The notes below the pieces were generated by a model. That model was not told the origin of the DNA, did not search any database, and saw only the letters and a program-made list of their open reading frames with translations. From assembly GCA_963719275.1 (NCBI GenBank), contig CAVRBT010000004.1, positions 731,279-795,278 of the forward strand: a stretch of 64,000 nt of DNA. The letters run 5' to 3'. Origin of the DNA: AC-32 sp963719275 (GTDB lineage Bacteria > Actinomycetota > Thermoleophilia > Gaiellales > Gaiellaceae). Shown piece by piece: positions 58,334 through 64,000 of the stretch (position 1 is the first letter of the stretch; each line of letters starts with the position of its first letter). The position numbers were made by a program, and so were the translations under genes.

Positions 58334-58675
58334 CTAGCGAGCGTGGTGCTCGAAGCGTGCCTGCTCCGCCGCCGTCAGCTCGGCGGCGGGAACCGCTTCG
58401 AGCCGCTCATCGGGAATTTCCTCGCCACTCTCGATGGAGCGTCCGTAGGTGCCTTCGATAAGTCGCTGCTCCGCGCGCTCAAGAGCGGCGAGCTCGGCGC
58501 GCAGGTCATCGCCCTGTCCCTCGTCGAATTCCTCCTCGTAGAGCTGCGACGCGGCATCCGCCATCTCGTCCTGCCCAGCCAGTTCTTCCCTGCCGGGAAC
58601 GCTGAGTCGAGCGAGCGCCCGCTCGATCCGGGCGCGCTCCCGGCGAAGAAGGTCTCGGGCTCGTTCGAGCTCCAT
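58334..58675 (-). CDS. DksA/TraR-like protein lacking zinc-finger cysteines
   Basis: The 113-residue protein (from ATG 58675) has a helical coiled-coil body (MELERARDLLRRERARIERALARL, DEMADAASQLYEEEFDEGQGDDLRAELAALERAEQRLIEGTYG) followed by the C-terminal element in register with DksA/TraR proteins. The four cysteines of the zinc finger are replaced: YGRSIESGEEIPDERLEAVPAAELTAAEQ in place of the CxxC ... CxxC form. DksA proteins act in the RNA polymerase secondary channel, and cysteine-free versions occur. RNA polymerase contact is plausible but unproven. Confidence 0.85.
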   Translation of the reverse strand: MELERARDLLRRERARIERALARLSVPGREELAGQDEMADAASQLYEEEFDEGQGDDLRAELAALERAEQRLIEGTYGRSIESGEEIPDERLEAVPAAELTAAEQARFEHHAR

Positions 58676-58743
58676 CTGGTCGGCGCAGTGTTGCAGACAG
58701 CTTGCCGCCGACAAATAGCCCGGCGGCCAGCGAAGTACGGGCG

Positions 58744-58749
58744 TATCCT
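58744..58749 (+). promoter_or_regulatory. -10-like hexamer TATCCT upstream of SnoaL-like gene
   Basis: TATCCT lies 6 nt before the GTG at 58756, consistent with leaderless initiation. Confidence 0.42.
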
Positions 58750-58755
58750 GGTGAC

Positions 58756-59133
58756 GTGAGCAGCAAGCCGACCGAGATCGCGCGGGAGGGCTTGGAGGCT
58801 TGGCGTAAGGGCGACTTCGAGACGATCGAGGAGATCCTCGACCGGAATGTGGAGTGGCATGCGACCGAGCCCGGGGAGTGGGACTGCCACGGCCGAGATG
58901 ACGTCATGCAGACGCTTCGCGAGCGGTACGAGCAGGGCTTCGCCAAGGGCGACTTGCAGTTCTTGGAAGGCGGAGAGCACGCTGTGATCGTCGTCGCGCA
59001 CCCGAGTGAGATCGGCGGCCCGGACTGGCCGTCTGAGACCGCAACCGTCATGCAATTCCGGAACGAGCGCGTCGTCTCGATGCAGGATTACCCAACCGAG
59101 GCCGAGGCCATTGCGGCTGTCGAGCAGAGGTAG
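58756..59133 (+). CDS. SnoaL-like / NTF2-fold protein
   Basis: The 125-residue protein (MSSKPTEIAREGLEAWRKGDFETIEEILDRNVEWHATEPGEWDCHGRDDVMQTLRERYEQGFAKGDL) has the helix-strand pattern and the EWHATEPG segment of SnoaL/nuclear-transport-factor-2-like domains, used by many small-molecule enzymes and binding proteins. Catalytic residues were not identified. The GTG at 58756 has TATCCT 6 nt upstream. It is divergent from the DksA-like gene by 80 bp. Confidence 0.78.
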   Translation: MSSKPTEIAREGLEAWRKGDFETIEEILDRNVEWHATEPGEWDCHGRDDVMQTLRERYEQGFAKGDLQFLEGGEHAVIVVAHPSEIGGPDWPSETATVMQFRNERVVSMQDYPTEAEAIAAVEQR

Positions 59134-59354
59134 CCCGGACGCGCCGCGCTGCCGACGCGGTGGCGTGCGCCATCGCCTGCTCTCGTTTCTTCGCTTCGTC
59201 CGCCATGACTCCGGTTGCGGCGACTGGGTCGAGGAGCTGCCGCCGGACTCGAGCGTTCGCGAGCCGCGTCGGCCGCGGCCCAGCGTTCCCTTTTCGAGCA
59301 TTGCTTTAGAACTGCCGCCGGATTTGCTCTAGTCAGGCGGTGGAGATCTGCGCG

Positions 59355-59474
59355 ATGCGCACGGCCGCGCTGATCTTCGCGACGCCGGTCTGGACGCTGA
59401 TCGTCAGCATCCTGCTCTGGCGCCGGTCCGAGCGGCGCGCGACCGCCGAGCCGGCCCCAGCCACCTCCGTCTAG
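59355..59474 (+). CDS. Tiny single-pass membrane protein (39 aa)
   Basis: From an ATG at 59355 (GGAG about 10 nt upstream) the frame reads MRTAALIFATPVWTLIVSILLWRRSERRATAEP and ends with TAG at 59474. A GTG at 59340 would add five residues. One hydrophobic helix followed by a basic cluster (WRRSERR) is the expected layout of a small inner-membrane protein. A strong hairpin follows 12 bp after the stop. No family was recognised. Expression is plausible but unproven. Confidence 0.5.
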   Translation: MRTAALIFATPVWTLIVSILLWRRSERRATAEPAPATSV

Positions 59475-59486
59475 AAAAGGAGCCAA

Positions 59487-59517
59487 GGCGCGGGCGCCCG
59501 ACGAGCGCGCCCGCGCC
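59487..59517. terminator. Strong hairpin between convergent genes
   Basis: A perfect 11-bp stem (GGCGCGGGCGC / GCGCCCGCGCC) with a 9-nt loop lies 12 bp after the small membrane ORF and 10 bp before the convergent VOC stop. It can terminate transcription from either side. Confidence 0.75.
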
Positions 59518-59527
59518 TCAGCAGCGC

Positions 59528-60001
59528 TTACGACGAGCTCATCTGAGCCATCGCGGCCTTGCCGCGCTCGGCAATCTCCTCAGGCGAGAGGTCCTCGACG
59601 TGCTGCGAGAGCGACCAGACCTGCCCGAACGGATCCACGAGCGTGCCGAAGCGGTCGCCCCAGAACATGTTCTCGAGCTCCATCTCGACGGTCGCGCCCG
59701 CCTTCTTGGCCTGCTCGAACGCGGAGTCCACGTCCTCGCAGTACATGAAGATCGACGCCGTCGCCCCGCCGCGCTCCGACGGCGGCCGCACGTTCGACTG
59801 CGGGAACGGATCCGACAGCATCAGCTTCGAGTCGCCGATCTGCAGCTCGGCGTGACCGATCTTGCCGTCCGGCCCGTGCATGCGAACAACTTCCTCGGCG
59901 CCGAATGCGTCCTTGTAGAACTCGATCGCGCGATCGGCGTCCTCGACAGCGAGGTACGCCGTGAGGGTGTGGTAGCCCTCGGGAATCGGCTTTACAGCCA
60001 T
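59528..60001 (-). CDS. PhnB-like VOC (glyoxalase/bleomycin-resistance fold) protein
   Basis: The 157-residue protein (YHTLTAYLAVEDADRAIEFYKDAFGAEEVVRMHGPDGKIGHAELQIGDSKLMLSDPFP ... ENMFWGDRFGTLVDPFGQVWSLSQHVEDL) matches the PhnB/YjdN type of VOC proteins: two beta-alpha-beta-beta-beta modules, with WGDRFGTLVDPFGQVW as the family signature. Metal ligands and substrate are uncertain. GGGGAGGACTTT precedes the ATG. It is convergent with the small membrane ORF across a strong hairpin. Confidence 0.9.
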   Translation of the reverse strand: MAVKPIPEGYHTLTAYLAVEDADRAIEFYKDAFGAEEVVRMHGPDGKIGHAELQIGDSKLMLSDPFPQSNVRPPSERGGATASIFMYCEDVDSAFEQAKKAGATVEMELENMFWGDRFGTLVDPFGQVWSLSQHVEDLSPEEIAERGKAAMAQMSSS

Positions 60002-60149
60002 AAAGTCCTCCCCTCTTGGCGGTCGCCGTCGAGTCTAGATGACACCCGACGGCCGCCCGCCGAAGTCTCCGCTTCTTAACCACAGCGCCACATCGCAGGG
60101 CGACTCATCACCTTGACTTCCACGCGAACCGCTGCGAGGAATCTCTCGC

Positions 60150-61778
60150 ATGAGCCGTCCGTCACAAGCGACGACAGCACTGCGGGCAGCGATGCGGAAC
60201 CCCGGCCTGCGCCGAGTCGAGCTCGCCTGGGGAGCGGCGATCGGCGCCGAGTGGGCGCACTTCGTGGCGCTCGGCGTCTTCGCCTACCAGGTCGGCGGGA
60301 CCAGAGCCGTGGGCGTCGCCGGGCTCGCACGAATGCTCCCGGCCGCGCTCGCGGCGCCGCTTGCCAGCACCCTCGGCGACCGCTTCCGCCGCGAGCGCTT
60401 CCTCCTCGGCGTCGCGGTCACGGCGGCCGCGGCGCTGGCCGCCTCGACGCTCGCGTTCCACGCCGCCCACAGCGAAGCGCTCGTCTTCGCCCTCGCGGCC
60501 GTGATCGGCGTCGCCTCCACGCTCTTCCGCCCCGCACTCCAGGCGATCCTCCCCTCGCTAGCCCGCTCGCCGGAGGAGCTGATCGCCGCCAACGGCGCGA
60601 CCTCCACGATCGAGAGCCTCGGCACCCTCATCGGGCCGCTCCTCGCGGGCGCGCTCGTCGCCGTCTGGGACCCGGGCGTCGCCTTCGCCGCAGCCGGCGG
60701 CATCCAGGCCGTGGGCGCGCTCCTGCTCGCGCCGCTCCGCGTCGAGGGCGTGATCCAGGAAACGGCCGCCCGCGTCCCCGCCCGACAGCTCCTGGCCGGA
60801 GGCTTCGAGGCCGTCAGGCGAGGCCCCGCGCTGCTGATCCTCGCGCTGATGGCGACGCAGGGCTTCGTGCGCGGCTGCCTGAACGTGCTGATCGTCGTCG
60901 CTGCGTTCCGCGTGCTCGACGCGGGCGACGGCGCGGTCGGCGTCCTCACCGCGGCGCTCGGTCTCGGCGGCCTGCTCGGAGCCTTCGGCGCGATGACGCT
61001 CCAGAGCCGGCGGCTGGCCGTCGCCCTAGGCGTCGCGCTGATCTTCTGGGGCCTGCCGATCGCGCTGCTCGCCCCGAAGCCCTACCTGCCCGCGGCCGTG
61101 CTCCTGCTGGCGGTCGTCGGCGCGGCGAACAGCGTCGAGGACGTGGCCGGCTTCACGCTCCTCCAACGAACCGTCCCGGACGCCGCGCTCAGCCGCGCGC
61201 TGGGCCTCGTCTGGGGCGCGGTGATGGGCGCCGTCGCGCTCGGGTCGATCTTCGCGCCCGCCGTCGTCGCCACGCTGGGGCCGCGCGCCGCCTTCGTCGT
61301 CGTCGGATCGATTCTCCCGGTCGTCACGCTGCTCGCGTGGCACCGGCTGCGGACGATCGACCGCGAGACCGAAGCTCCGGCCGCGGAGCTCGACGTCGTC
61401 GCCGAGGTGCCGCTGTTCGAACCGCTCTCGATCTCCGCCAAGGAGCACCTGGCCTCGAGGCTGACCAGGATCCACGTCGAGCCCGGCGAGGCGGTGGTGC
61501 GCGCCGGCGAGACCGGCGATCGCTTCTACATCGTCGGCGACGGCGAGCTCGAGATCACGAACGGCGCCCACGGCAGCTGCCACGGCGGCGACTTCTTCGG
61601 CGAGATCGCGCTGCTGCGGGACGTGCCGCGCACCGCGACCGTCCGCGCCACCGAGCCGTCCGACCTGTACGCGCTCGAACGGGAGGACTTCCTCGCGGCG
61701 GTGACGCACTCGGCCGTGCGCGCCGCGGGCGCCGCGGTCGCCGACGAGCGGCTCAGGGCCGGGCTGGCTCCTCGCTGA
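60150..61778 (+). CDS. MFS transporter fused to a cyclic-nucleotide-binding domain
   Basis: The 542-residue protein has an N-terminal major-facilitator domain of about 12 helices (residues ~20-400, with LASTLGDRFRRERFLLGVAV as the family motif-like loop). A C-terminal cNMP-binding domain occupies residues ~420-520: LFEPLSISAKEHLASRLTRIHVEPGEAVVRAGETGDRFYIVGDGELEI and GGDFFGEIALLRDVPRTATVRAT. The phosphate-binding cassette keeps the FGEIALL glutamate and the PRTA arginine, so nucleotide binding is plausible. This suggests a transporter gated or tuned by a cyclic nucleotide. The transported solute is unknown. The 3' end overlaps the acVLRF1 gene by 26 bp. Confidence 0.85.
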   Translation: MSRPSQATTALRAAMRNPGLRRVELAWGAAIGAEWAHFVALGVFAYQVGGTRAVGVAGLARMLPAALAAPLASTLGDRFRRERFLLGVAVTAAAALAASTLAFHAAHSEALVFALAAVIGVASTLFRPALQAILPSLARSPEELIAANGATSTIESLGTLIGPLLAGALVAVWDPGVAFAAAGGIQAVGALLLAPLRVEGVIQETAARVPARQLLAGGFEAVRRGPALLILALMATQGFVRGCLNVLIVVAAFRVLDAGDGAVGVLTAALGLGGLLGAFGAMTLQSRRLAVALGVALIFWGLPIALLAPKPYLPAAVLLLAVVGAANSVEDVAGFTLLQRTVPDAALSRALGLVWGAVMGAVALGSIFAPAVVATLGPRAAFVVVGSILPVVTLLAWHRLRTIDRETEAPAAELDVVAEVPLFEPLSISAKEHLASRLTRIHVEPGEAVVRAGETGDRFYIVGDGELEITNGAHGSCHGGDFFGEIALLRDVPRTATVRATEPSDLYALEREDFLAAVTHSAVRAAGAAVADERLRAGLAPR

Positions 61779-62373
61779 TCTCGGCCGCGTACAGGTCGTA
61801 GGGGAGCCGCTCGAGCTGGCGGTACCTCGGCTCCGGGACGGTGAAGAAGCGCGGCAGCGCCTTCTCGCCTAGCCACGGAAGCTGCTCGACGACCTTGCAC
61901 GCCGCCGTCCGGTCGCCACCGAGCGCGACGTGCTCGATCCGCTCGCGGTGCGGCTCGAGGACGGTGCCCGCAGTGCCGGCCGCGGCCTCGATCAGGGCCC
62001 GCGCCTGCTCCTCGCGCCGCCGCCTGAAGCGGTCCGACGACGAGCCCCCCTTCTTGTGGCGGCCCTTGACGAAGCGCGAGCCGACCTTCGACACGACCAG
62101 CCGCTCGCCCTCGAAGAGACCGACCGCGAAGCCGCCGAGCCGGACGAGCACCGCCGCCACGACGTGGTCGCGCGCAAGCTCCTCGAACAGCGGCCCGAGC
62201 TCGACTTTCGCGTACACGCGCGCGTGCGCGAGGCCGAACGGCGGGCGGACGGTGATCGTCTCCTCCGCGGTCTCGATCCGCGCCGCGCCGTCCGCGTAGA
62301 CGGTGCGACCCGGTCGGCCGGCAAGCGGCTCGAGCCGCTTGCGCACGTTCTCGCGACCGACGTAGCGCGGCAT
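61753..62373 (-). CDS. acVLRF1-like peptidyl-tRNA hydrolase (Vms1-like release factor)
   Basis: The 206-residue protein resembles the actinobacterial Vms1-like release factors (acVLRF1), eRF1-fold proteins proposed to cleave peptidyl-tRNA on stalled 50S subunits. Recognisable blocks are MPRYVGRENVRKRLEPLAGRPG, TVRPPFGLAHARVYAKVELGPLFEELARDHVVAAVLVRLGGFAVGLFEGERLV and KGRHKKGGSSSDRFRRRREEQARAL. The last is the catalytic loop region; the Gln seen at or near WSQ in related proteins is not obvious here. TAGTGT lies 6 nt before the ATG. It is divergent from the EamA gene by 24 bp. Confidence 0.8.
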   Translation of the reverse strand: MPRYVGRENVRKRLEPLAGRPGRTVYADGAARIETAEETITVRPPFGLAHARVYAKVELGPLFEELARDHVVAAVLVRLGGFAVGLFEGERLVVSKVGSRFVKGRHKKGGSSSDRFRRRREEQARALIEAAAGTAGTVLEPHRERIEHVALGGDRTAACKVVEQLPWLGEKALPRFFTVPEPRYRQLERLPYDLYAAEISEEPARP

Positions 62374-62379
62374 AGGTGC

Positions 62380-62389
62380 ACACTAGGCT
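62380..62389. promoter_or_regulatory. Interleaved divergent -10 hexamers of acVLRF1 and EamA genes
   Basis: ACACTAGGCT contains TAGGCT (plus, 62384-62389, 8 nt before the EamA GTG) and, on the minus strand, TAGTGT (62380-62385, 6 nt before the acVLRF1 ATG). They share 2 bp. The whole intergenic region is 24 bp. Confidence 0.5.
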
Positions 62390-62397
62390 CCGGGGCC

Positions 62398-63288
62398 GTG
62401 ACCACGGCCACCATCGCATTAGACGTCGCGCGCCAGCACCGGCGCGGGCGGACCTACGTCACGCTGGCCGCGATCGCCTGGTCGACGGCCGGGCTCTTCC
62501 AGCGCGAGCTGACCGTCGACCTCGCGACGCAGCTCGCCGGCCGCGCATTCTTCGCCGTGCTGGCGATCCTGGCGTTCGTCGCCGTGGCCGAGCGCGGCCG
62601 CGTCGTTCGGGGCTTTCTCGCGATCGGCCGCGCCGGGCTTGTGATGGCCGCGCTGATGGCGATCTCGTCGGGCGCCTTCATCGCGGCGCTGAACTACACC
62701 TCGGTCGCGAACGTCCTCTTTCTGCAGGCGCTCGCGCCGGTGCTGGCGGCAGTGTTCGGCACGTTCGCGGGAGAGCCCGTGGCGCGGCGGACGTGGATTG
62801 CGATCGCGGTCGCGGTCGCCGGCGTCGCCCTGATGGTCGGCGGCCCGAGCCACCCCGGCCTCGCCGGCTTGACGCTCTCGCTGCTGATGTCGGTCTCGTT
62901 CGCAGCGACGATCGTGATCACGCGGCACCAGCGGCAGGTCTCGATGGCTCCGGCAACGTGCCTCTCGCAGGCGGCGGTGTTCGTCTGCGCGGCGCCGTTC
63001 GCGTCGGCGAGCTCGATCGGCGCCGAGGATCTCGCACTGCTCGCCGGCCTCGGGATCACGCAGATCGGCCTCGGCCTGATCTTCCTCTCGATCGGCGCGC
63101 GCCTGATCCCGGCCGCCGAGGTCGCCCTCATCACGCTGCTGGAGATCGTCCTCGGCCCGCTGTGGGTGTGGCTCGCCCTCGGCGAGCGGCCCGGCGCGAC
63201 AACCCTCATCGGGGGCACCATCGTCCTGGGCGCTGTCGTGATCCAGGCAATAGGTGAGCCCGAAGAGCCGTCGGCCCCGCCTCCGTAG
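62398..63288 (+). CDS. EamA/RhaT-family drug/metabolite transporter
   Basis: The 296-residue protein has ten transmembrane helices in two EamA repeats, with conserved blocks ITRHQRQVSM, LEIVLGPLWVWLALGERPGATTLIGGTIVLGAVVI (second-repeat end) and NYTSVANVLFLQALAPVLAAVFGTFAGEPVARRTWIAIAVAVAGVAL (first-repeat end). DMT exporters carry amino acids or metabolites; the substrate is unknown. The GTG at 62398 has TAGGCT 8 nt upstream. It is divergent from the acVLRF1 gene. Confidence 0.92.
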   Translation: MTTATIALDVARQHRRGRTYVTLAAIAWSTAGLFQRELTVDLATQLAGRAFFAVLAILAFVAVAERGRVVRGFLAIGRAGLVMAALMAISSGAFIAALNYTSVANVLFLQALAPVLAAVFGTFAGEPVARRTWIAIAVAVAGVALMVGGPSHPGLAGLTLSLLMSVSFAATIVITRHQRQVSMAPATCLSQAAVFVCAAPFASASSIGAEDLALLAGLGITQIGLGLIFLSIGARLIPAAEVALITLLEIVLGPLWVWLALGERPGATTLIGGTIVLGAVVIQAIGEPEEPSAPPP

Positions 63289-63303
63289 CCTGCACCCTCA
63301 AGC

Positions 63304-63572
63304 GTGTCGGCTCCGCGGCCGATCTCCGTCTACCGAAGCCCTGCGTCAACTGCAACGGCTCGCCCGAATGTCGTCGATGCGGCCATCCCCGGAACAAGCA
63401 CCGCGGCACGTTCGGCGGCGGCGCGAGCGGCTGTGGCGCCGAGGTCGAGCTCCACGACGGCTCGCTGGGTGTCGGCCGTTGTGGCTGCCCCGGCTACTCG
63501 ACCGAGGCAGACGTCGAGGCCGTGGGTATAACGGACGTCCGCGTGCCGAAGCTGCGTCCACCGAAGTCCTGA
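63304..63572 (+). CDS. Possible small cysteine-rich (zinc-ribbon-like) protein, start unclear
   Basis: A frame ending at TGA 63570-63572 reads PCVNCNGSPECRRCGHPRNKHRGTFGGGASGCGAEVELHDGSLGVGRCGCPGYSTEADVEAVGITDV. The CxxC, CxxCGH and CGCPGY motifs look like zinc ribbons seen in small actinobacterial proteins. No start codon occurs in this frame. The nearest is a GTG at 63304 in another frame, so the gene would require a single-base shift between 63304 and 63342, or be a remnant. A hairpin follows 13 bp after the stop. Confidence 0.4.
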
Positions 63573-63584
63573 CGGCAAAAGAAA

Positions 63585-63604
63585 GGGCGGCCCGTCGGCC
63601 GCCC
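63585..63604. terminator. Hairpin GGGCGGCC / GGCCGCCC
   Basis: A perfect 8-bp stem with CGTC loop lies 13 bp after the cysteine-rich frame's stop and is preceded by an A-rich stretch. It is terminator-like, without a T-run. Confidence 0.6.
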
Positions 63605-63720
63605 CGTACTTTGCGCGTCCCGTCCGTCTCTGCGGCCCAGGCGTCCGGTCGCGCAGACCCATACTGTGACGGGTCGCGGTTCTGCGCCTCACCCTGAAGG
63701 GGGATATCTCGAGACAGCAA

Positions 63721-63749
63721 GAAGCGGGGCCGCCGCCCGGCCCCGCTTC
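63721..63749. terminator. Perfect 12-bp stem hairpin
   Basis: Arms GAAGCGGGGCCG and CGGCCCCGCTTC close on CCGCC. It is the strongest single hairpin of the gene-free end region; terminator or structured RNA. Confidence 0.6.
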
Positions 63750-63926
63750 AAGTCTCCCGTGAGAGAGCCGCAGTAAGTCTCCAGGCCTCGCCGCATGGAG
63801 GCCCTTCGTGTCTCCGAGGTCGCCCCCGCCGCATCGGGGCGCGCTCTCGGTTGCACGAGGAGTATCGGGTGCGGGTGGCTGGTTGATCCATCACCCTTCT
63901 ACGGTTGACTGCCGTACTTCACTCAA

Positions 63927-64000
63927 ATGGGTCGAAGAACGCCTGGTAACGCGCTTGAACCGGATCCGCGTGCCGCACAGCTCTACTCCGACCTCCTCCA
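63927..64000 (+). CDS. Possible 5' end of an unidentified gene (partial)
   Basis: From an ATG at 63927 the frame reads MGRRTPGNALEPDPRAAQLYSDLL and stays open to the window edge. It is too short to identify. TTGACT at 63905 could be part of a promoter, but no clear -10 was seen. Low confidence that this is the real frame. Confidence 0.25.
   Translation, partial: MGRRTPGNALEPDPRAAQLYSDLL

Larger units (their letters stand above)
63573..63926. other. Gene-free stretch with several hairpins
   Basis: This 354-bp stretch contains no convincing gene. It holds a terminator-like hairpin at 63585-63604, a 12-bp-stem hairpin at 63721-63749, and two further hairpins at 63784-63803 and 63821-63841 whose loops share GCCGCAT. 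GTCTCC recurs between hairpins. It may be a structured RNA or a row of terminators. Confidence 0.5.

Noticed and set aside
63590..63697. Frame containing DPYCDGSRFC near the right end
   Set aside because: It has no start codon of its own and runs through a terminator-like hairpin; a chance cysteine pair is more likely.

Overview
The window is chromosomal DNA from a very GC-rich actinobacterium. The best guess is class Thermoleophilia (Gaiellales or Solirubrobacterales relatives), probably an uncultivated soil lineage. This rests on gene content (an actinobacterial Vms1-like release factor, a CarD regulator, a zinc-ribbon bL28, and the rpmB / Asp23 / DAK2 order), codon bias, GTG/TTG starts and repeated leaderless-style gene starts. 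No tRNA, rRNA, CRISPR array or intact transposase was seen.

Layout. 0-12 kb, mostly minus strand: housekeeping genes in tight, often 4-bp-overlapping chains. These are DAK2 protein, Asp23, rpmB, the riboflavin genes ribH-ribBA-ribE-ribD, rpe, rsmB, fmt, def and priA, then a ZIP metal transporter divergent from a DtxR/MntR-type regulator with a palindromic operator between them. 12-24 kb: metK, a DUF3352 lipoprotein, gpsA, der, a small membrane protein, cmk, aroA, tyrA, a DAHP synthase gene (frameshifted) and divergent trpS (two frameshifts). 23.6-31.4 kb: a secreted phosphatase/nucleotidase cluster around a two-gene permease module. 31-39 kb: rluB, an SDR, a GYD protein, scpB-scpA-lgt, an ECF sigma factor with a putative membrane anti-sigma partner, small proteins, a VOC protein (frameshifted) and threonine dehydratase. 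39.6-43 kb: dnaE, whose 3' end is duplicated around a palindromic repeat pair. 43-50.8 kb: a sugar ABC importer with a BadF-type kinase, a GH4 glycosidase and a divergent ROK regulator. 50.8-64 kb: a looser region of small and regulatory genes (CarD, a deleted clpP remnant, glycosyltransferase, FabF-like synthase, RpoD-family sigma factor, coiled-coil protein, HesB-like protein, cysteine-less DksA-like protein, VOC, an MFS-cyclic-nucleotide-binding fusion, acVLRF1, EamA exporter) and a structured gene-free end.

Working together: the riboflavin genes cover the committed steps from GTP and ribulose 5-phosphate, with rpe next door. aroF-tyrA-aroA encode parts of aromatic amino-acid synthesis. 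The 43-50 kb cluster looks like a self-contained, ROK-controlled route for taking up, phosphorylating and cleaving a glycoside without a PTS.

Most notable signals: (1) a pair of REP-like palindromes after dnaE, flanked by two synonymously diverged copies of the DnaE C-terminal codons; (2) a small ORF bracketed by two near-identical 23-bp palindromes beside metK; (3) -10-like hexamers 6-9 nt upstream of many start codons, in two cases as interleaved divergent promoters only 20-24 bp long; (4) several single-base frameshifts in otherwise intact genes, which may be sequencing errors.
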